The notes under the pieces were generated by a model. It saw nothing but the letters and a program-made list of their open reading frames with translations, ran no database searches and was not told the DNA's origin. A stretch of DNA of 13,098 bases from Propionibacteriaceae bacterium (GTDB lineage: Bacteria; Actinomycetota; Actinomycetes; Propionibacteriales; Propionibacteriaceae): assembly GCA_030450535.1 (NCBI GenBank), contig JAKDIK010000038.1, positions 1 through 13,098 on the forward strand, in the 5' to 3' direction. A program made the translations under genes and the position numbers. Within the stretch, counting starts at the first letter, position 1. Each line of letters opens with the position of its first letter. Shown in pieces: positions 4,618 through 10,022 of this stretch.

Positions 4618-7400
4618 CCACCGCCCAGGAACGCCGCGTCGAGCCGGGCCCGCTGTACGCGACCTTCGCCTCGGCCTACCCGTTTGGTCTCGACGCCTAT
4701 CAGACGGACGCCTGCGCGCACGTCGAGGCCGGCGACGGCGTCCTCGTCGCCGCCCCCACGGGGGCCGGCAAGACGGTGGTGGGGGAGTTCGCGGTGTTCT
4801 GCGCGCTGGCCACCGGACGCAAGTGCTTCTACACGACCCCGATCAAGGCGTTGAGCAACCAGAAGTTCCACGATCTGGCCGAGCGCCACGGCGCCGACAA
4901 GGTGGGCCTGCTCACCGGCGACACGACGATCAACTCCGAGGCGCCCGTGGTGGTCATGACCACCGAGGTGCTGCGCAACATGATCTACGCCGGGTCCGCA
5001 ACGCTGGCGAACCTCGGCTACGTGGTCATGGACGAGGTGCACTACCTGGCCGACCGCTTCCGCGGCGCGGTGTGGGAGGAGGTCATCATCGGACTCGCGC
5101 CCAGCGTGCAGGTGGTGAGCCTCTCGGCGACCGTCTCGAACGCCGAGGAGTTCGGTGCGTGGCTCGACGAGGTGCGCGGCGGGGTCGCCGTGGTGGTGAG
5201 CGAGCGCCGTCCGGTGCCCCTGTTCCAGCATGTGTTGGCCGGACGCCGCCTCTACGACCTGTTCGCCGACGAGGCGCCCACCGCCTTCACCGGCGAGGCC
5301 GGCACGCTGCCCGCCCGCGCCGATGTGAATCCGGAGCTGACGCGGCTGGCCAAGGAGGAGTCCCGCTTCGTGCGCGACGACTCCCGCCGCCAGCGGGGAC
5401 GGCGCCAGCGCGACCGCATCGAGCGCAACGCGGCCGGCCGCGGCCAGCAGGGCCCCCAGCTGGTCCCGCGCCGTGACGGTGCTGTCGAGAAGCTCGACGC
5501 CGAGGGGCTGCTGCCGGCCATCTACTTCATCTTCAGCCGCGCCGGGTGCGACCAGGCCGTCGGCCAACTGCTCCACTCCGGAATACGACTGACCTCCGCC
5601 GACGAGCGGGCTGAGCTGGACGCCCTTGCCGACGCCGCAGCGTCGGGGCTGGCGCGCGAGGATCTCGAGGCACTGGAGTTCTCGACTTTCCGGGAGGCCC
5701 TCCGCCGAGGCATCGCCGCCCACCACGCGGGCATGCTGCCGGCGTTCAAGGAGTGCGTCGAGGAGGGCTTTGTCCGCGGCCTGGTGAAGATCGTGTTCGC
5801 CACCGAGACGCTCGCGCTGGGCATCAACATGCCTGCCCGCTCGGTGGTGCTGGAGAAGCTGGTCAAGTTCAACGGCGAGGCCCACGCCGACATCACCCCC
5901 GGCGAATACACCCAGCTCACGGGCCGCGCGGGTCGGCGCGGCATCGACGTCGAGGGCCACGCCGTCGTGCTGTGGCAGCGCAACATGGATCCGCGCCACG
6001 TCGCGGGGCTGGCGTCCCGGCGCACCTACCCGCTGCGGTCGTCGTTCTCGCCGACCTACAACATGGCGGTCAACCTCGTCGGACGGGTCGGACGCGAGCG
6101 CGCCCGCATGCTGCTGGAGCAGAGCTTTGCGCAGTTCCAGTCCGACGCCGGCGTGGTGGGCCTGGCCAGGGCCGTCGCGCGCAAGACCGGGCAGGTCGGT
6201 GAGTTGTGGGCGGACGCCGCCTGCAGCCGGGGCGACTTCGAGGAATACGCGCGTATCCGCGCGCAGATCAAGACGGTGGAGGCCGAGGCGGCGCGCTCCC
6301 GCAAGGCGGATCGGCGCGCCGAGGTGCTGAGCGTGCTGCTCGAGGTGGCCCCCGGCGACATCGTCGGGGTCCCCGCTGGCCGGCACGAGGGGTGGGCCGT
6401 GATCATCGACCCCGGGGTCGGACGCGATCGTGCGAACCCGGCGCCGCTCGTCATGACCGAGCAGCGACAGATCAAGAGGCTGTCGCTCACCGACTTCCCG
6501 TCCCCGCCCGTCGTGGCAGCGCGGATGCGCGTGCCGAAGCACTTCGACGCGTCCCAGGCCAAGGACCGCCGCAACCTGGCTGCGGCCCTGCACTCGCGAC
6601 TGGCCAGCCTCGACACCTCCCCCCAGCGCTACCAGAGCGCGGCCATGGACGCCGAGGCGTCCGCCAGCATCGGGGCGTTGCGCGAGCAGATGCGGGAGCA
6701 CCCATGTCACCGGTGCGACGACCGCGAGGTGCACGCCCGGGCGGCCGAGAAGGCGCTGCGCACCGAGCGCGACATCGCCGACCTGCGGCGGCAGTCGGAG
6801 CGGCGCACCAACACGATCGCGACACGCTTCGACAAGATCTGCACCGTGCTGGCCGGGTTGGGGTACCTCAGCGAGGACGCCGAGAACGTCACGGACGCGG
6901 GCCGCATGCTGGCGCGGATCTACTCCGAGCTCGATCTGGTGGCGGCCGAGTGCATCCGGGCGGGGGTCTTCGACGAACTGAGCGCCCCGGAGTTGGCCGC
7001 GGTGGTGAGTTCGTTGACCTACGAGGCGCGCGGCGGCGACCAGCGGCGTCCGCCCCGCATGCCGAATCGCTCCACCGAGATCGCCCAGTCGATGGTGCGC
7101 CGCATCTGGCGCGACGTATCGCTCATGGAGCGCGATCACCGGCTCGACGGCGGCCGCGACCCGGACATCGGCTTCGCCGAGGCGACGTTCGCGTGGGCGT
7201 CCGGGGCCGCGCTGGGCGACCTGCTGGAGACCACCGAGCTGACCGCCGGGGACTTCGTCCGGTGGATGCGGATGGTCATCGACCTGCTGGGCCAGCTCGC
7301 GGACGCCGCCGGCCCGGGCGTCGTGCGCGCGAGCGCCCGCGAGGCCATCGATCTGCTCCGCCGCGGGGTCGTGGACGCGGCGTGGAACGAGGATGACTGA
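4614..7400 (+). CDS. helY: HelY/Ski2-like superfamily II DExH-box helicase
   Basis: 928 aa, close to HelY-type proteins (about 900 aa). ATP-dependent RNA (or nucleic acid) helicase resembling Ski2/Mtr4. Motifs in order: APTGAGKT (47-53, Walker A), TPIKALSNQKF (motif Ia), TTEVLRNM (Ib), DEVHY (140-144, motif II), LSAT (170-173, III), HHAGMLP (370-376), ATETLALGINMPAR (396-409, V) and QLTGRAGRRG (434-443, VI). The C-terminal half has a coiled, R/E-rich part, a HPCHRC motif near residue 700 and a DSHCT-like helical end. An arginine/glutamine-rich insert at 255-290 between the RecA domains may contact RNA. The start ATG 4614 overlaps the kinase stop. The cellular role of HelY is poorly defined; RNA turnover is inferred from fold homology. 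A very long antisense frame covers this gene but is a GC artefact. Confidence 0.92.
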   Translation: MTTAQERRVEPGPLYATFASAYPFGLDAYQTDACAHVEAGDGVLVAAPTGAGKTVVGEFAVFCALATGRKCFYTTPIKALSNQKFHDLAERHGADKVGLLTGDTTINSEAPVVVMTTEVLRNMIYAGSATLANLGYVVMDEVHYLADRFRGAVWEEVIIGLAPSVQVVSLSATVSNAEEFGAWLDEVRGGVAVVVSERRPVPLFQHVLAGRRLYDLFADEAPTAFTGEAGTLPARADVNPELTRLAKEESRFVRDDSRRQRGRRQRDRIERNAAGRGQQGPQLVPRRDGAVEKLDAEGLLPAIYFIFSRAGCDQAVGQLLHSGIRLTSADERAELDALADAAASGLAREDLEALEFSTFREALRRGIAAHHAGMLPAFKECVEEGFVRGLVKIVFATETLALGINMPARSVVLEKLVKFNGEAHADITPGEYTQLTGRAGRRGIDVEGHAVVLWQRNMDPRHVAGLASRRTYPLRSSFSPTYNMAVNLVGRVGRERARMLLEQSFAQFQSDAGVVGLARAVARKTGQVGELWADAACSRGDFEEYARIRAQIKTVEAEAARSRKADRRAEVLSVLLEVAPGDIVGVPAGRHEGWAVIIDPGVGRDRANPAPLVMTEQRQIKRLSLTDFPSPPVVAARMRVPKHFDASQAKDRRNLAAALHSRLASLDTSPQRYQSAAMDAEASASIGALREQMREHPCHRCDDREVHARAAEKALRTERDIADLRRQSERRTNTIATRFDKICTVLAGLGYLSEDAENVTDAGRMLARIYSELDLVAAECIRAGVFDELSAPELAAVVSSLTYEARGGDQRRPPRMPNRSTEIAQSMVRRIWRDVSLMERDHRLDGGRDPDIGFAEATFAWASGAALGDLLETTELTAGDFVRWMRMVIDLLGQLADAAGPGVVRASAREAIDLLRRGVVDAAWNEDD

Positions 7401-7420
7401 CGGGCGGTGCCGTGAAGGAC

Positions 7421-7479
7421 TGACGCCCTCGGCGTCGGCCACCCACGATCGGCCGGGGGCTGGGAGAGACTCCCCGGCC
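7421..7479 (+). terminator. Two tandem GC-rich hairpins after helY, without U-tract
   Basis: Hairpin 1: GACGCC-CTC-GGCGTC at 7422-7436, extended by a C-G pair and a U-G pair (7420-7438). Hairpin 2: GGCCGGGG (7451-7458) pairs with CCCCGGCC (7472-7479) around a 13-nt loop. No run of T follows either. Such hairpins between genes in high-GC Actinobacteria are often taken as U-less terminators. Together they probably separate the 409-7400 cluster from hisF. Confidence 0.5.
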
Positions 7480-7493
7480 CTCGGCCCTGTGGT

Positions 7494-7505
7494 TAGGGTG
7501 GGCGC
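7494..7505 (+). promoter_or_regulatory. Putative leaderless promoter of hisF (-10 TAGGGT)
   Basis: TAGGGT at 7494-7499 ends 6 bases before ATG 7506. No Shine-Dalgarno is distinguishable between them, consistent with transcription beginning on the ATG. The -35 region would fall in the 3' arm of the upstream hairpin and shows no TTGACA-like match. Confidence 0.5.
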
Positions 7506-8267
7506 ATGGCGGTCGCAATCAGGGTCATTCCGTGCCTCGATGTGCACGACGGGCGCGTCGTCAAGGGGGTCAACTTCCTCAACCTGCGGGACGCGGGTGA
7601 CCCGGTCGAGCTTGCCCGTGCGTATGGCGACGCCGGGGCCGATGAGCTGACCTTCCTCGACATCTCCGCCTCCTCGGACGCCCGCGCGACCACCTACGAG
7701 GTCGTCACGCGCACCGCCGAGACCGTGTTCATCCCGCTCTGCGTCGGGGGTGGCGTCCGGTCGGTGGCCGATGTCGATCGGCTGCTGCGCACCGGCGCCG
7801 ACAAGGTCGGCATCAACACCGGGGCCATCGCCCGGCCGAAGGCGATTGACGAGATCGTCGCCCGCTTCGGCAACCAGGTGTGCGTGCTCAGCCTGGACGC
7901 CCGCCGCGAGGCCGGGCAGCCGTCCGGCTTCGGCGTGACCACCCACGGCGGACGCCGGCCCGCCGGCCTGGACGCGCTGGAGTGGTGCCGCGAGGCCGTG
8001 GACCGCGGTGCGGGGGAGATCCTGCTCAACTCCATGGACGCCGACGGCACCACCGACGGCTTCGACCTGGAGATGATCGAGGCCGTGCGCCGGATCGTCG
8101 ACGTGCCGGTGATTGCGTCGGGGGGTGCGGGCACGGTCGAGCACTTCGTGGCCGCCGCCCGCGCCGGAGCGGACGCCGTGCTCGCGGCCTCGGTGTTCCA
8201 CTACCAGACGCTGACGATCGCCGAGGTCAAGGCCGGGTTGGCGCAGGCGGGCTTCGAGGTGCGTTGA
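7506..8267 (+). CDS. hisF: Imidazole glycerol phosphate synthase, cyclase subunit HisF
   Basis: 253 aa, normal length. HisF is the cyclase half of IGP synthase: with ammonia from HisH it converts PRFAR to imidazole-glycerol phosphate and AICAR, in histidine synthesis with a branch to purines. Seen: the (beta/alpha)8 barrel start RVIPCLDVHDGRVVKGVNF with catalytic Asp12, LSLDARR with catalytic Asp131, phosphate-binding VGGGVRS (80-86) and ASGGAG in the second half, and the conserved EILLNSMDADGTTDGFD. In many Actinobacteria hisF sits with hisI or hisA; here it stands alone, with its own promoter and a convergent gene downstream. The start is fixed by homology (few residues before IPCLD) and by the -10 spacing. 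Confidence 0.95.
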   Translation: MAVAIRVIPCLDVHDGRVVKGVNFLNLRDAGDPVELARAYGDAGADELTFLDISASSDARATTYEVVTRTAETVFIPLCVGGGVRSVADVDRLLRTGADKVGINTGAIARPKAIDEIVARFGNQVCVLSLDARREAGQPSGFGVTTHGGRRPAGLDALEWCREAVDRGAGEILLNSMDADGTTDGFDLEMIEAVRRIVDVPVIASGGAGTVEHFVAAARAGADAVLAASVFHYQTLTIAEVKAGLAQAGFEVR

Positions 8268-8316
8268 GTTCCAAGCCGCTCGGGGCCGCCACGAGTTGAC
8301 TCCGGAGTGTGAGGGT

Positions 8317-8859
8317 TCAGCTTCCCGTGGCGACCGTGATGGTGCGCCCGAGGGCACCGTGGAACACGGCCGTTTGGGCGACGCCGCGCTTCGCGGGAAC
8401 GACCACGAGGTTGTTGGTTCGCAGGGTCGGTTGCTCAACCCCGGTCAGCGTGGCCTCAAAGAAGCCATCGGGCACCACCATGGCGAGGTGGCTGGTCGAG
8501 TCGTCGCCGAACTTGTTCCACAAGCGACCGGTCGCGGCCCCGTTGGACGAGTCACACGACCCGGAGGCCGACTCGGGTGAAGTCACGATGATGAGGCACA
8601 CCTCCTCGTCGTTCTGCGCCACGAAGTATCGACGTCCGCTGCCGTCAGTGCCCGCCAGTCGAGCCGTGGCCAACTGGGGAATCGGCTCCCCGCGGTACTC
8701 CTGGATGGCTACGGTGTCGGCGAGCGACTGGGGGCGGTTGAGGATCTCGAACGTCGCACTGCCTGAAAGGCTCGGCACGCCCGCCGCCAAGGCGCCGGTC
8801 AGGGCCGTGAGACCAATCACGAGGGCCACAGCCCTGGTCCGGCTGGTGTTGCGGCTCAT
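8317..8859 (-). CDS. Membrane-anchored or secreted protein of unknown function (180 aa)
   Basis: 180 aa read on the minus strand from ATG 8859. The N-terminus MSRNTSRTRAVALVIGLTAL followed by TGALAAGV is a signal-anchor or signal peptide (residues 10-28, with N-terminal arginines); the rest should lie outside the membrane. RRYFVAQNDEEVCLIIVTS and ASGSC place two cysteines at 88 and 102, a likely disulphide. VVPDGFFEATL (128-138) resembles the VPDG-x-x-x-V-T-L stretch of a loosely defined group of actinobacterial exported proteins with no known function. Shine-Dalgarno GGAGG (8868-8872) lies 8 nt upstream and is formed by the last two codons of the preceding 33-codon gene, so the two are probably translationally coupled. 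It converges on hisF with 49 bp between stops. Confidence 0.7.
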   Translation of the reverse strand: MSRNTSRTRAVALVIGLTALTGALAAGVPSLSGSATFEILNRPQSLADTVAIQEYRGEPIPQLATARLAGTDGSGRRYFVAQNDEEVCLIIVTSPESASGSCDSSNGAATGRLWNKFGDDSTSHLAMVVPDGFFEATLTGVEQPTLRTNNLVVVPAKRGVAQTAVFHGALGRTITVATGS

Positions 8860-8863
8860 GGTC

Positions 8864-8965
8864 TCAACCTCCGAAGTTGCAGCCGATGTAGATGGACTGC
8901 GCCGTGGCCGGGCAGATGCTGAGCATCAGTGGGATGAGTACAAGCACAGCAGCCAGACGCTTCAT
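8864..8965 (-). CDS. Small secreted peptide precursor, 33 aa
   Basis: ATG 8965 to TGA 8866-8864. The sequence begins MKRLAAVLVLIPLMLSI: a textbook short signal peptide with a K-R n-region and a 14-residue hydrophobic core. It continues CPATAQ, where A-T-A is a good signal-peptidase I site (after A22), leaving QSIYIGCNFGG, 11 residues with one Cys and an N-terminal Gln able to cyclise. GAGGA (8976-8972) sits 6 nt before the ATG; two earlier in-frame ATGs (8971, 8989) would give 35- or 41-aa forms. Its final Gly-Gly codons are the Shine-Dalgarno of the 180-aa gene, whose ATG begins 4 nt after this stop. No homologue is recognised; role unknown. It could also be a leader ORF that only sets translation of its neighbour. 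Confidence 0.55.
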   Translation of the reverse strand: MKRLAAVLVLIPLMLSICPATAQSIYIGCNFGG

Positions 8966-8988
8966 GGCCATCCTCGGGCCGGGCACCA

Positions 8989-9025
8989 TGCCGCGAGTAT
9001 GCTCGCGCAAACCGGACCAACGCAA
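8989..9025 (-). promoter_or_regulatory. Possible promoter for the secreted-peptide/180-aa pair
   Basis: On the minus strand, TTGCGT (9025-9020) and CATACT (9001-8996) are 18 nt apart, a fair -35/-10 pair. CATACT ends 6 nt before an in-frame ATG at 8989, the same geometry as the leaderless promoters of this window. Transcription from there would give either a leaderless 41-aa form or a 24-nt leader to the ATG at 8965, which has the Shine-Dalgarno. Tentative. Confidence 0.35.
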
Positions 9026-9083
9026 GAGGGCGACGAGACTCACGAAGACTGCCCGCGAAACACGTTCGGTGCCTCACGCCGGC

Positions 9084-9128
9084 AAGATCGCCACCAACAT
9101 CCGAGAGCTCGAGGGAGCCCTGATCCGC
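9084..9128 (+). pseudogene. dnaA fragment (sensor-2 motif relic)
   Basis: Fifteen codons read KIATNIRELEGALIR, which is essentially the DnaA consensus around the sensor-2 arginine at the end of the AAA+ domain (family form: x-x-I-x-T-N-I-R-E-L-E-G-A-L-I-R-V). The residues before (VPHAG) and after (AGILTFSHNGG) do not follow DnaA convincingly; TFSHNG is at best a decayed echo of the family's AFASLN. No promoter, Shine-Dalgarno or sensible start serves the 115-codon open frame around it, and that frame runs antisense to the secreted-peptide gene. I read it as a remnant of a second dnaA copy or of a rearrangement. Confidence 0.55.
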
Positions 9129-9302
9129 GCGGGCATCTTGACGTTTAGCCACAACGGAGGGGTCTCGACGAGTTTCGGGTTCTTGGCCTGCGCATGTGGT
9201 GGGTCGTTCCGGCGGGTTCCACGGGCGGTTTCCACCTGACCATGTCCCATGTCCATATGGACTGCTCGGCACGCCAAGCCGAGGGAGTCTGCGTCGATGG
9301 GT

Positions 9303-9334
9303 TAGGGTCGGCAGGGCCCACCCACCGAGAGGAG
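9303..9334 (+). promoter_or_regulatory. HIT gene -10 box (TAGGGT) and Shine-Dalgarno
   Basis: TAGGGT at 9303-9308 predicts a start of transcription near 9315, leaving a leader of about 26 nt with GAGAGGAG (9327-9334) 6 nt before ATG 9341. Unlike other TAGGGT promoters here, this one is led. The 12-bp palindrome at 9251-9262 lies about 40 bp upstream of the box and could be an operator, which is inference only. Confidence 0.5.
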
Positions 9335-9340
9335 CCACGC

Positions 9341-9736
9341 ATGCCCGACTGCATCTTCTGCCGCATCGTCGCCGGTGAGATCCCCAGCAAGCAGGTGTAC
9401 GCCGACGAGCACGCGGTGGCGTTTCTCGATCTCGAACCGTTCAAGCGGGGTCACACGTTGGTCGTCCCCCGCGAGCACGTGGGCGACGCGCTCGCGGACG
9501 CCGGGGTACTCGCCTCCATCGCCCCCGCCATCGTGGCGACCGGCAACATCCTCGCCTCTCGGCTCGGGGCGTCCGGCATGAACATCCTCTCCAATGTCGG
9601 GCAGGACGCCGGCCAGTCCGTCTTCCACCTGCATGTCCACCTCGTCCCGCGCTACGCCGACGATCCGGGCATGGGGGCACTCCTGCAGCGGACGCCCTCC
9701 GACCTCGACGAGACGTTCGCCGCGATCACGGGGTAG
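9341..9736 (+). CDS. HIT-family (histidine triad) nucleotide hydrolase
   Basis: 131 aa, typical of short HIT/HINT proteins, which hydrolyse nucleoside phosphoramidates, adenylates or dinucleoside polyphosphates. CIFCRIVAGEIPS (residues 4-16) is the usual start, with C4 and C7 of a possible zinc site. DLEPFKRGHTLVVPREH is the central conserved part. QSVFHLHVHLVPR carries the H-x-H-x-H-x-x triad whose middle His is the catalytic nucleophile. ATG 9341 is chosen by the Shine-Dalgarno and by CIFCRI lying near the N-terminus in the family; the frame is open further upstream (to 9194) but has no homology there. It is monocistronic, between its own promoter and a hairpin at 9804-9823. Confidence 0.92.
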   Translation: MPDCIFCRIVAGEIPSKQVYADEHAVAFLDLEPFKRGHTLVVPREHVGDALADAGVLASIAPAIVATGNILASRLGASGMNILSNVGQDAGQSVFHLHVHLVPRYADDPGMGALLQRTPSDLDETFAAITG

Positions 9737-9803
9737 CGTCCCCAGCCGAGGGCAGATCTCCGTGCAGGTGTGCCCCCGGTGGGCCACCACGGCCCACGCC
9801 CAG

Positions 9804-9823
9804 GCGTCCGCCATGCGGGACGC
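9804..9823 (+). terminator. Hairpin between the HIT gene and the ilv promoter
   Basis: GCGTCC (9804-9809) pairs with GGACGC (9818-9823), with two further inner pairs after a one-base bulge and a CAT loop. There is no T-tract. It sits about 70 nt after the HIT stop and 13 nt before the ilv -35 box, so it could end HIT transcription; this is a weak call. Confidence 0.35.
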
Positions 9824-9835
9824 TCCACGTCCACA

Positions 9836-9866
9836 TTGCGGAGCGCCGGCACGGCGGCCCTATAGT
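9836..9866 (+). promoter_or_regulatory. ilvBNC promoter
   Basis: TTGCGG (9836-9841) and TATAGT (9861-9866) are separated by 19 nt. TATAGT is the best -10 match in the window and ends 7 nt before the GTG of the leader peptide (9874), so the leader peptide is probably translated from a leaderless transcript. Confidence 0.65.
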
Positions 9867-9873
9867 GGGGCTC

Positions 9874-9915
9874 GTGCAGTTCACCGCTCTCGTACTCGTC
9901 CAGCGCGTCGTCTGA
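9874..9915 (+). CDS. ilv operon leader peptide, 13 aa
   Basis: GTG 9874 to TGA 9913-9915 encodes MQFTALVLVQRVV. Six of the 13 residues are Leu or Val (two Leu, four Val), the end products of the operon, concentrated as LVLV and a final VV. Its start follows a strong -10 at leaderless spacing, and it is followed by mutually exclusive hairpins and a T-run before ilvB. It acts as a sensor of charged Val/Leu tRNA by ribosome stalling; the product itself probably has no function. No Ile codon is present. Attenuation of this kind before ilvB is known in Actinobacteria. Confidence 0.7.
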   Translation: MQFTALVLVQRVV

Positions 9916-9976
9916 CCCCATCGGTCCCGCGACGCGCTCCCTCGCACGCCAGCCTCGGCGTCGGGGGTTTTTCTTT
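9902..9976 (+). promoter_or_regulatory. Transcription attenuator of ilvBNC
   Basis: AGCGCGTC (9902-9909, inside the leader-peptide codons) can pair perfectly with GACGCGCT (9931-9938). The same segment (9926-9935) can instead pair with 9958-9966 (CCC-bulged G-CGACGC with GCGTCGGGG), giving a 9-bp stem almost directly followed by TTTTTCTTT (9968-9976): a proper intrinsic terminator. A smaller hairpin ACGCC-AGCCTC-GGCGT (9946-9961) lies inside it. The two large folds are mutually exclusive, as expected for an attenuator. Which ribosome position favours which fold is inferred: a ribosome at the leader stop masks the first arm and favours termination. Confidence 0.6.
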
Positions 9977-10022
9977 GCACGGACGACTGAACGCACGCCC
10001 CCTGATCGAAGGAGATGATCAC

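Larger units (their letters stand above)
8990..9340. other. Gene-poor spacer between the divergent peptide operon and the HIT gene
   Basis: About 350 bp without a supportable gene. It holds the tentative minus-strand promoter (8989-9025), the dnaA relic (9084-9128), a 12-bp perfect palindrome GTCCATATGGAC (9251-9262) preceded by a short direct repeat of CATGTCC (9241-9254), and the HIT promoter. By eye its base composition is less GC-rich than the flanking genes and its open frames lack codon-bias structure. Confidence 0.5.

Noticed and set aside
4206..8438. A 1410-codon open frame on the minus strand across the kinase, helY and hisF
   Set aside because: It is antisense to three clear homologous genes. 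Its product is a H/R/D/G/V-rich mixture with no motif, no start site and no domain; it stays open because high-GC third positions remove stops on the opposite strand.
8864..8872. Pup/ubiquitin-like function for the Gly-Gly end of the 33-aa peptide
   Set aside because: The Gly-Gly codons GGA GGT are the Shine-Dalgarno of the next gene, and the peptide carries a signal sequence, so a cytoplasmic Pup-like role is unlikely.
8892..9239. A 115-codon plus-strand gene containing the DnaA-like stretch
   Set aside because: No Shine-Dalgarno, antisense to the better-supported peptide gene, and only 15 codons resemble DnaA; treated as a relic.
8856..9338. A 160-codon minus-strand frame ending at the start of the 180-aa gene
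   Set aside because: Low-complexity product, starts inside the HIT leader, overlaps the 33-codon gene in another frame; the latter has a signal peptide and a ribosome site.
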